Source of the DNA: CAYYNP01 sp964472545
GTDB taxonomy: Bacteria; Planctomycetota; Planctomycetia; Pirellulales; Thermoguttaceae
Assembly (NCBI GenBank): GCA_964472545.1
Contig: CAYYNP010000006.1
Location: 20,647-84,646, forward strand
Direction of reading: 5' to 3'
DNA: 64,000 bases
Part shown: one piece after another, positions 49,720 through 56,603 of the stretch
How the letters are laid out: each line of letters opens with the position of its first letter
Position numbering within the stretch: the stretch's first letter is position 1
Notes under the pieces: generated by a model
The model's database searches: none
What the model saw: the letters and a program-made list of their open reading frames with translations, nothing else
Told to the model about the DNA's origin: nothing
Position numbers and translations under genes: made by a program

Positions 49720-49928
49720 CTGCAAGACTGATCCTCGTCGAGTACGCGCAACAATGCGGCCGCGCCGTCGAAAGCGTCGTGCGGCGACCAGATGGGGGCC
49801 GTCTGATCGGCGATGGCGTGTTCCGCTGTCTCCTCACGCGCCGCGCCATTAGCGAGCAGCCGAAGGAGCCGAAGCTTGTCGTCCCGGTCCCAGGCGCGAA
49901 TGGCCGGAGGAAGTTCGCTCAGTGACAT
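49698..49928 (-). CDS. Small antitoxin-like protein
   Basis: A 76-residue protein. MSLSELPPAIRAWDRDDKLR, LLRLLANGA and WSPHDAFDGAAALLRVL resemble short proteins common in planctomycetes and cyanobacteria that share an (I/L)..L.R.DKLRL...LA pattern and a WSP-DA box; some lie beside toxin genes, but no toxin is adjacent here. The ATG at 49928 follows GAAGGCGG. The end (SCRVRLDAP and stop) is encoded by a family G repeat arm, so the native C-terminus may have been replaced. Confidence 0.5.
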   Translation of the reverse strand: MSLSELPPAIRAWDRDDKLRLLRLLANGAAREETAEHAIADQTAPIWSPHDAFDGAAALLRVLDEDQSCRVRLDAP

Positions 49929-50033
49929 ACGATCCGCCTTCTCAACGAAGTCCTCCTGCCCACACCCGACAACGTCCAGGCACCGCTAGTTCTAGTGCCG
50001 GCACGACCGGCCGTCAACCCAGCCGGCTTCCCG

Positions 50034-50945
50034 CTAGCGATCTTCCGGCGCCCAACCTTCAAGCAACCCGCTCACGCGCATCCACTGCTCGCACCTTTGC
50101 GGCCAGTTCGAGGCCGGGTTGTCCGACGGGCGCATGCCGTAGCCGTGGCCGCCGCGGGAGTAGACGTGCAGCTCGGCGGGAACGCCGGCCTTCTTCAGTT
50201 CGACCAGTAGCAGGGCGGCATGGGCGGCGCGATGTTTGTCGTCGTAGGTTACGGCCATGAACGTCGGCGGGGTGCGCTCGGTGACGCGGACCAGCGGGCT
50301 GAGCTTGTAAGAGTCGTCGGCGCTGCCGAGATAGGCGGCGTAGATCGGCACCAGGAAATCGGGGCGGCAACTCAACTCGTCGGCCGCGTCGACCTTCTCG
50401 TAGCTTTGGCGGTCCCATTGGGTGCCGGTCATCACGGTCAGGTGGCCGCCGGCCGAGAAGCCCAACACACCGATACGGCCGGGATCGACGGCCCACGGCT
50501 TGGTGTGGCTGCGAACCAGGCGAATCGCCCGTTGGGCGTCTTGCAGCGGGGCCACGTGCGGCCGGGTCCCGTCGCGCCGGGGCACGCGGTATTTGAGCAC
50601 CACCGCCGTTACGCCCAGCGAGTTGAGCCACTCGGCGATCTCGGTGCCTTCCTTGTCCCAGGCCAGGATGTTGTATCCGCCGCCGGGGCAGACGACCACC
50701 GCAGAGCCGTTGGCCTTGTCGGCCTCGGCCCGAAAGAGTGTGATCGTGGGCTCGACGACGCAGCGAATCCGCAGCACACCGCCGTCGCTCTGCGGCGGGC
50801 CGTATTTCTGCGGGTCGATCTGCCCGGTTTCGCCGGGAACGGCACCGGGCCAAAGCTCGATCACCGGCCGTTCGGCGGCCGGTGAGAGCTTCGTTACCAA
50901 CAGGCAGAGAGCGAACAGCAGGGCAAGCGTTTTGCGCGAGTTCAT
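50034..50945 (-). CDS. Exported alpha/beta-hydrolase, acetyl-xylan-esterase-like
   Basis: A 303-residue protein with signal peptide (TLALLFALCLLVTKLSPAAE). The oxyanion hole is VVCPGGGYN and the nucleophile Ser164 lies in GVLGFSAGGH; the catalytic His is in RGGHGYGM near residue 270. It belongs to the BD-FAE / acetyl-xylan esterase-like group common in planctomycetes. It starts inside the last codons of mqnE (4-base overlap), so it is co-transcribed with the menaquinone genes without an evident functional link. Confidence 0.82.
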   Translation of the reverse strand: MNSRKTLALLFALCLLVTKLSPAAERPVIELWPGAVPGETGQIDPQKYGPPQSDGGVLRIRCVVEPTITLFRAEADKANGSAVVVCPGGGYNILAWDKEGTEIAEWLNSLGVTAVVLKYRVPRRDGTRPHVAPLQDAQRAIRLVRSHTKPWAVDPGRIGVLGFSAGGHLTVMTGTQWDRQSYEKVDAADELSCRPDFLVPIYAAYLGSADDSYKLSPLVRVTERTPPTFMAVTYDDKHRAAHAALLLVELKKAGVPAELHVYSRGGHGYGMRPSDNPASNWPQRCEQWMRVSGLLEGWAPEDR

Positions 50946-52117
50946 TGAGGGTTTCCTTGGTGGTTGTCCGTCTCGTCTTCCGTTCCGGTCCGTTCCGACA
51001 AATCAGTGATGTCCCCTTTTGTGGTTCGCGTCACTCGCCGATAGAGCGAATCGCGTTCGACCGGCTCGCGGCCGGCCTCGCGGATGAGGTGTCGGAGTTC
51101 GTCGACGGAGAGCGATTGCGGGGCGTCGGAGCCGGCCATGTGGTGGATCTCCTCGCGGAGGATGGTGCCGTCGAGGTCGTCGGCGCCGTAGCCCAGCGCG
51201 GTTTGGGCGGTTCCGATGCCCAACGAGATCCAATAGGCCTTGATATGGTCGAAGTTGTCCAACATCAACCGGCTGACGGCCAGCGTCCGCAAGTCGAGCA
51301 TGGCCGCGGGCTTCGGCAGCCGCGCAAGCCGCGTGTTGTCCGGATGGAACGAAAGCGGCACAAACGTCTGAAAGCCGCCGGTAATGTCTTGCAGGCTACG
51401 CAGTTGAACGAGGTGATCGATGCGATGCTCGGCGCTTTCGAGGTGGCCGTAGAGCATCGTGGCGTTGGAACGCAGGCCGAGTTGGTGAGCCGTGCGATGC
51501 ACCTCGAGCCACGTCTGCCCGTCGGCCTTGCGAGGGCAAATCTCGCTACGCACCTGCGGATCGAAGATCTCGGCCCCGCCGCCCGGCAGGCTTCCCAAGC
51601 CGGCCGCCATAAGGTCCTCCAACACACGCCGAATCGTGTAGCCGGTTTGTTGGGCGAACCAGGCGATCTCGACCGCCGAGTAGGCCTTCAGGTGCAATTG
51701 CGGGCAGGTCTCGTGCAGCCGCCGGAGGATGCCCAGGTACCAATCGAACGCCTTCTCCGGATGGACGCCGCCGACGACGTGTATCTCCGTGCAGCCGCGT
51801 TCGGCCGCCTCGGCAGCCCGGGCAACGATCTCCTCGTCGCTCAACACGTACGCCGCCGGGTCGTCGGCGTCGCAACTGAACGCACACAGCGCACACCGAT
51901 AGATACACACGTTGGTTGGATTCAGATGGGCGTTGACATTGAAATAGACCACGTCGCCGTGGCGGCGCCGGCGTACCAGGTCGGCCAATTCGCCTACGGC
52001 GTGCAAGTCGACGTCGTCGCGATAGAGGAACTCGCCGTCGGCCGCCGAGAGTCGCTGTTCGGCTGCGACTTTCTCGCGGATCGATTCGAGCGTGGGTTGG
52101 GACGAGGTTGTGCTCAT
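50942..52117 (-). CDS. mqnE: Aminofutalosine synthase MqnE (radical SAM)
   Basis: A 391-residue enzyme that joins 3-[(1-carboxyvinyl)oxy]benzoate and SAM to form aminofutalosine in menaquinone synthesis. The radical SAM motif is Cys71-x3-Cys75-x2-Cys78 in NVCIYRCALC. Other family segments: DVVYFNVNAHLNPTN, EIHVVGGVHPEKAFDWYL and SLPGGGAEIFDPQVR. ATG 52117 is chosen because family similarity begins just after it; the open frame continues to 53038 but that part is a shadow of the prenyltransferase gene. The related MqnC is a less likely alternative. Confidence 0.88.
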   Translation of the reverse strand: MSTTSSQPTLESIREKVAAEQRLSAADGEFLYRDDVDLHAVGELADLVRRRRHGDVVYFNVNAHLNPTNVCIYRCALCAFSCDADDPAAYVLSDEEIVARAAEAAERGCTEIHVVGGVHPEKAFDWYLGILRRLHETCPQLHLKAYSAVEIAWFAQQTGYTIRRVLEDLMAAGLGSLPGGGAEIFDPQVRSEICPRKADGQTWLEVHRTAHQLGLRSNATMLYGHLESAEHRIDHLVQLRSLQDITGGFQTFVPLSFHPDNTRLARLPKPAAMLDLRTLAVSRLMLDNFDHIKAYWISLGIGTAQTALGYGADDLDGTILREEIHHMAGSDAPQSLSVDELRHLIREAGREPVERDSLYRRVTRTTKGDITDLSERTGTEDETDNHQGNPQ

Positions 52118-52146
52118 GGTCGCGTCGTTCAAAGGGGCCTGATTTA

Positions 52147-53016
52147 CTATAGTAGCAGATCGATCGATCCGATCACCAACAGCCCGATGCTGATCACCGC
52201 GTTGACGTGGAAAAACGCCCGATTCACGCGGCTGAGGTCGTCGGCGCGGACCAGGGAGTGTTCGTAAGCCAAGAGCACGGCGATGGCTGCCACGCCGGCT
52301 ATGTAGATCGTCCCGAATTCGTCGAAGGTCAACGGCAACGCCGCGAGTAGGGCAACGGTCACCAGGTGGCAGACGGCCGCGATCTTCAGCGCGCCGCCCA
52401 CGCCGAACCGGGCAGGCACGCTCCGCAGCCGCAGCTTCACGTCGCATTCGACGTCCTGAGAGGCGTAGATCATGTCGAACCCGACCACCCAGAACATCAC
52501 GGCCAGTCCCAAGAGCGCCGGTGGCCACGCAAGTTCGCCGCGAATCGCCACCCAGGCCGCCAGCGGTGCCAACATCAGCGCCGCGCCAAGCCAGAAATGG
52601 GCCAGCGCGGTGAAACGCTTCGTGTAGCTGTATGTCAATAAGAACGCCAACACCGGCACCGACGCTGCCAGAGGGATCGGATTCTCCGGCAGAAACAACA
52701 GCGTGCCGCCGACAAACCCCAGCGAGCAGACCAAGGTGAACAACACGACGGCCGGCACGCTCAGCGTCCCCTGCGGGAGATGCCGCACGGCGGTGCGCGG
52801 GTTCAAGGCGTCGAGCTTCCGGTCGGCCAGCCGATTGAAGGCCATCGCGGCACTGCGGGCGAACACCATACAGACGAGGATTCCCGCCAACTCCTGCCAG
52901 CGAAAATGTTCCGCCTCCGCCCAGGCCATGATCGCCGCCAACAACGCGAACGGCAGCGCGAACAGCGTGTGGCTGAAGCGGATCATCTCGAGCAGTTGGC
53001 GGACGCGATCGAGCAT
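52147..53016 (-). CDS. mqnP: UbiA-family prenyltransferase, probably MqnP
   Basis: A 289-residue integral membrane protein with eight or nine helices. The first Asp-rich motif is AFNRLADRKLD (Asp65, Asp69) and the second lies in DMIYASQDVECD, binding Mg-prenyl diphosphate. UbiA enzymes prenylate 4-hydroxybenzoate or the futalosine-route acid; position 29 bases upstream of mqnE points to menaquinone. Start ATG at 53016. Confidence 0.85.
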   Translation of the reverse strand: MLDRVRQLLEMIRFSHTLFALPFALLAAIMAWAEAEHFRWQELAGILVCMVFARSAAMAFNRLADRKLDALNPRTAVRHLPQGTLSVPAVVLFTLVCSLGFVGGTLLFLPENPIPLAASVPVLAFLLTYSYTKRFTALAHFWLGAALMLAPLAAWVAIRGELAWPPALLGLAVMFWVVGFDMIYASQDVECDVKLRLRSVPARFGVGGALKIAAVCHLVTVALLAALPLTFDEFGTIYIAGVAAIAVLLAYEHSLVRADDLSRVNRAFFHVNAVISIGLLVIGSIDLLL

Positions 53017-53038
53017 GCTGCGAGGTCCTCTCGATCAC

Positions 53039-54127
53039 CTATCGCTGCACCCGGCCCGACGCCTGCCCCGCGGCCAAGGCCTCGATCTCGTCGAGCGTGG
53101 CGTAGTTGAAGTCGCCGGAGTATGAGTGCTTCAAGCAGCTTGCCGCCACGGCGAACTGGATCGCGCTGGCGGAATCCCCGTGGCGATCGGAATCCAGCGC
53201 GTAGATCAACCCCGCGGCAAACGAATCGCCGGCCCCTACGCGGTCGACGATATCGCGAATCTCCAGCGGCCGGTAGTTGCCCTCCGCGTCGAGCGGGGCG
53301 AGAAAGGTCTTGTTGGCCTCGGCGTTAAACAGCATCGCGCCCCAGTTGTTGTGGCTGGCCGAGACGCTTTCGCGCAACGTGATCGCCACCTGGCCGATGT
53401 TGGGAAAGCGGCCGTGGATCTGTCGGGCAACGGTCCCGTAGGCCATCGCGTCGATCCGGCCGTCTTCGACCGACGTGCCCTTGGCCTGGATACCGAGCAC
53501 CTTGTCGGCATCCTCCTCGTTGCCGATGGCCAGATCGACGTGCGGCAAGATCTCGGCCATGCACTTTTGGACGAGTTGCTGCGGCGGCGTGTCCGGCCGC
53601 CAACGCCAGAGTTTCTCGCGGAAGTTCAAGTCGCAAGAGACGATCACGTCCTTCGCCTTCGCCGCCCGGGCAAGCTCCAGCGTGGCCAGAAAGGCCTTTT
53701 GGCTCAGCGAGGGCGTGATACCGGTGATGTGCAGCCGGGTGACGCCTTCCAGCGCCGCGTCGAAATCGTACTCCTCCGGCCCGGTCAGGCTGACGGCGCT
53801 GTGGCTGCGGTCGTAGATCACCTTCGACGCCCGCTGGTTGGCCCCGGCTTCGAGAAAGTAGAGCCCCAGGCGGCCTTCGTCGCGCCGCAGGATGCAATCG
53901 GTGTCGATGCCCAAACCGCGGAGCGTGCCGACGAGACTCTCGGCGACGGCGTGTTTCGGCAGCGCCGTAAGATATCGCGTCTTGCAGCCCAACGTGGCCA
54001 GCGAGGCACACACGTTGGCCTCCCCTCCGCCGAAGATGCAGTCCAGCGCCCCCGGCAGCGCCTGCCGAAACCGCAGCATCCCCGGCGGGGCCAGCCGCAT
54101 CATGATTTCGCCGAATGCCAGCAACAT
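53039..54127 (-). CDS. kdgK: PfkB-family sugar kinase, 2-keto-3-deoxygluconate kinase-like
   Basis: A 362-residue ribokinase-fold kinase. GGGEANVCASLATLG is the PfkB N-terminal signature and DIVDRVGAGDSFAAGLIYAL the C-terminal one, with the catalytic Asp in GAGD. GEIMMRLAPPG at the N-terminus is typical of KDG kinases. The product would be KDPG, the substrate of the aldolase at 12386-13039. Specificity is inferred. Confidence 0.78.
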   Translation of the reverse strand: MLLAFGEIMMRLAPPGMLRFRQALPGALDCIFGGGEANVCASLATLGCKTRYLTALPKHAVAESLVGTLRGLGIDTDCILRRDEGRLGLYFLEAGANQRASKVIYDRSHSAVSLTGPEEYDFDAALEGVTRLHITGITPSLSQKAFLATLELARAAKAKDVIVSCDLNFREKLWRWRPDTPPQQLVQKCMAEILPHVDLAIGNEEDADKVLGIQAKGTSVEDGRIDAMAYGTVARQIHGRFPNIGQVAITLRESVSASHNNWGAMLFNAEANKTFLAPLDAEGNYRPLEIRDIVDRVGAGDSFAAGLIYALDSDRHGDSASAIQFAVAASCLKHSYSGDFNYATLDEIEALAAGQASGRVQR

Positions 54128-54171
54128 CGTTCGCCTCTCTCTTTCGCGTCCTCAATTCCTGTTGCGAAAAT

Positions 54172-54259
54172 CGGGTGCCATGCTCACGCTTGCGTGGGCA
54201 TGATCGTGATTCCCTCGCAGGCTTCCGGCATGCCCACGCAAGCGTGGGCATGGCACCCG
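54172..54259. repeat. Inverted repeat, family E
   Basis: The left arm CGGGTGCCATGCTCACGCTT... (54172-54202) and right arm (54229-54259) are reverse complements with one or two mismatches; each arm also has an inner palindrome, CCCACGC-AA-GCGTGGG. It lies in the 168-base gap between the kinase and topoisomerase genes. Confidence 0.8.
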
Positions 54260-54295
54260 CTCCGACAGGCCTACCGTCTACTGCCTACCGCCTAC

Positions 54296-55462
54296 TCAAT
54301 CAAGCCAATCCTTGTTCTTCAACCGCTCCGGCGCATAGACCTCCGTCACGTAGCTGATATCCTTGCTGATCAACGCTTCCACTTCCAGCTTGAAGCCGTT
54401 GTCCAGCAGTTTCTTGATCTCTCGCTGCCAGTGCCGCTTGCCGGTGAACCAGGGGTAGTTGGCGATCTGTTTGGCCCGCTTGCGGTCGGTGTCGTTTAAG
54501 TCGATCTTCACGCTATCGGACAGCCCACAGCGCTCGAAATCGACGCTCCGCAGCCCAATGAACTTGGCCTCCGGCACGGCCATCCGCCGCGACTCGAAGG
54601 CCAGGTTGATCGAACCTTGTTTGATCACGCTGTAGATGTAATACCCCCACGGGTCGTTATCCAACAGGCAATAGACCGGCAGTTTCAGTTCGTTGTGCAG
54701 CCGGAACAACAGCCGCCGCACGCCGCGCGGGGGCTGGCCGGCACCGTGCGTGAGAATGCACTGGTGTTTGCGCCAGAACTTGTCTTCGTTGAAGCGTTGC
54801 CAGACGGTGTCCTTTTCGACGTGGAGGACAAACTTGGCGTCGCACTTCTTGAACCGGATTACCTCCGGTTCGACGATCGAGGGGATGCCGTACCCGCCGG
54901 AGCCCATCCGCGAGCAGTCGATCTCGTCGCCGCTGTCGACCAGCGTGATGTTGCCCACCATGTCGCCGCGTTTTTGGGCGTAAAGGTGCAACTCCTCGCG
55001 GAGGCTGTTCAACAGCACCTCCACGTCCTCGATCACCGGGTCACATTCCGACTGTTCGGAGAAGGTCTCTTCCTTGGTGCCTTCGATGGTGTGTTTGAGC
55101 AGATAGAACAATCCCCGGATGCTGGTGGTCTTGCCCTGCTCGATAAGCTGCGTCGAGCCGCTGGCCACGAGCATCGTCTGCATGAAGCTCTTGGCCTGGG
55201 CCAGATTGAACAACTGCCGCCGGTTGGTGTTCTTGCCCATCTCGATGAACTTCTTCCGCTTGTTGTAGCGAACGTTCGAGAGGGTCCGGGCGGGAATGTC
55301 CACGTGCGGATCCCGCCGCCGATCGGCCGCCTTGACCACGCCGTCGGCCAGGCCGGTGAGTTGGCCGAGCGTGCGTTTGTCGCGCGGTTTGAGTTTGACT
55401 TTCACGGGGGAAGTGCGCTTGGAGGAGGCGGGTTTGCGGCGGGTGGTCTTCTTCTTGGGCAT
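54296..55462 (-). CDS. top6A: DNA topoisomerase VI subunit A (Spo11-like)
   Basis: A 388-residue type IIB topoisomerase subunit that cuts both DNA strands. The catalytic Tyr is Tyr120 in TSIRGLFYLLKH, matching the Top6A/Spo11 motif R-x-x-(F/Y)-Y. The Toprim metal site follows: Glu216 in HVEKDTVWQRF, and Asp268 and Asp270 in CLLDNDPWGYY. The N-terminus is Lys-rich (PKKKTTRRKPASSKR). Top6A is standard in archaea and plants and rare in bacteria. The B subunit is on the same strand at 56604-58655, with one gene in between. Confidence 0.92.
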   Translation of the reverse strand: MPKKKTTRRKPASSKRTSPVKVKLKPRDKRTLGQLTGLADGVVKAADRRRDPHVDIPARTLSNVRYNKRKKFIEMGKNTNRRQLFNLAQAKSFMQTMLVASGSTQLIEQGKTTSIRGLFYLLKHTIEGTKEETFSEQSECDPVIEDVEVLLNSLREELHLYAQKRGDMVGNITLVDSGDEIDCSRMGSGGYGIPSIVEPEVIRFKKCDAKFVLHVEKDTVWQRFNEDKFWRKHQCILTHGAGQPPRGVRRLLFRLHNELKLPVYCLLDNDPWGYYIYSVIKQGSINLAFESRRMAVPEAKFIGLRSVDFERCGLSDSVKIDLNDTDRKRAKQIANYPWFTGKRHWQREIKKLLDNGFKLEVEALISKDISYVTEVYAPERLKNKDWLD

Positions 55463-55489
55463 CTGATCTGTTGTGTGGGAACGGAGTGG

Positions 55490-56218
55490 TTAGTCCCGGC
55501 TGTCGGCCGTACTTCGTCTTGGCAGGAGTTCAAATCTTGCCGTGCATTGGACAAATATGGTCCTCGTTGCCCTCATCGCCAACAACTCGCTGGCAATCGC
55601 CGCGTCCGTCGAGTCGGCCAAATGGTATCCCTTGCGAGCGACGGTTGCTGCGAACCGATCGGAATCGCCGGTTCGGTCGTCATCGCCCGTGAACCCCGAT
55701 CTTTGTCGCGCCCACGCTTGTTCCTGAACCCATAGCACCTTGCCGATTTGAGCCTCCATCGGCTCGGCGAGCGCTTCCGCCTTCTCGCGAGCAGCCTCGA
55801 AAGCCGCCTTTAGAATATCTGCCTGGACCACGGTCGACGCCCCGAACTTCGGCTGACCCATTGTAATCTGGATGGTCTTCTTCGGGCGGTCTTCAACGGC
55901 TTCGAGTTCTGCCAACGCATCGTTGAGGCGATTGTAGTCATCCACTCGAAGGATGATCTTCCTGTACCCCCTCTTTGCGGATTTCTTTCGCAAGAACCAA
56001 GCATTGCCATAGGTGGCCCCCCCCTCAATGACCTCACCCTCGACGAGCCCCGCATCCCTCAACGACCGCATCACCTCAGCGTGGAATTCGTCGATTTCCT
56101 TCATCGCCACTTGCCGCTTCCCAGCGTGCAGTTCGAGGTGCAACTCGGCGACGAAGTGTGTAGCCTCCTGCTGATACTCCGCCTCGCCAATCCCCTCGAC
56201 GTATCGCTGCTCGCTCAT
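55490..56218 (-). CDS. SIMPL-domain (DUF541) protein
   Basis: A 242-residue protein without a signal peptide. YVEGIGEAEYQQEATHFVAE at the N-terminus, then EIDEFHAEVMRSLRDAGLV, YRKIILRVDDYNRLNDALAE and ILKAAFEAAREKAEALAE follow the layout of the SIMPL domain, first described in the IRAK1-binding protein SIMPL and common in bacteria, where the role is largely unknown. ATG 56218 is preferred over 56263. It lies between top6B and top6A in the same orientation. Confidence 0.75.
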   Translation of the reverse strand: MSEQRYVEGIGEAEYQQEATHFVAELHLELHAGKRQVAMKEIDEFHAEVMRSLRDAGLVEGEVIEGGATYGNAWFLRKKSAKRGYRKIILRVDDYNRLNDALAELEAVEDRPKKTIQITMGQPKFGASTVVQADILKAAFEAAREKAEALAEPMEAQIGKVLWVQEQAWARQRSGFTGDDDRTGDSDRFAATVARKGYHLADSTDAAIASELLAMRATRTIFVQCTARFELLPRRSTADSRD

Positions 56219-56251
56219 GGCTCTCTCGCGTATGCTAGCGTCTTCAGCAAT

Positions 56252-56555
56252 AGGGCCATTCATGGCCCTTTCCGCCGTAGGCGGTATTAGGCCCGGCGTT
56301 CACGCCGGGTTTGCGTGTACTGATAATCGCATGATCCCCCGTACCGCCAGCCCTCCACCAAGCCCCGTTTACGGAGCTTCTCGCCGTTCGGGCTTGAGCC
56401 CCCCAACGGCTCTGTTGGCTTGAGCCAGACAGCGAGAAGGCCCGTGAACGGGCCTCGCCCGTCCGGAACACGAAATCGGTCGGTGGCGAGCCTTCCCACC
56501 CGTGCTAAAGCACGGGCCTAGTACCGCTTCGCGGTCAAGGGCCGTAAACGGCCCT
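56252..56555. repeat. Cluster of short hairpins sharing TTCA/TGAA or TAAA loops
   Basis: Between the SIMPL gene and top6B (56219-56603) lie at least seven short palindromes. Examples: AGGGCCA-TTCA-TGGCCCT (56252-56269), CCCGGCG-TTCA-CGCCGGG (56292-56309), CCG-TTTA-CGG (56365-56374), AGGCCCG-TGAA-CGGGCCT (56438-56455), CCGTGC-TAAA-GCACGG (56500-56515), AGGGCCG-TAAA-CGGCCCT (56538-56555). Stems differ, but the central four bases are TTCA/TGAA or TTTA/TAAA. No gene is seen in this 385-base stretch. Confidence 0.75.
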
Positions 56556-56603
56556 CCGTTGTACAATCTGCTTCTGCTGGCTCCGCAATCAGCGGATCCA
56601 AGC

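Noticed and set aside
50942..53038. A single 698-residue protein covering mqnE and the region upstream
   Set aside because: The part above 52117 overlaps the prenyltransferase gene in another frame and has Arg-rich low-quality sequence; MqnE similarity starts at 52117.
56219..56603. CRISPR array
   Set aside because: The palindromes have different stems and irregular spacing; no direct repeat with constant-length spacers and no cas gene in the window.
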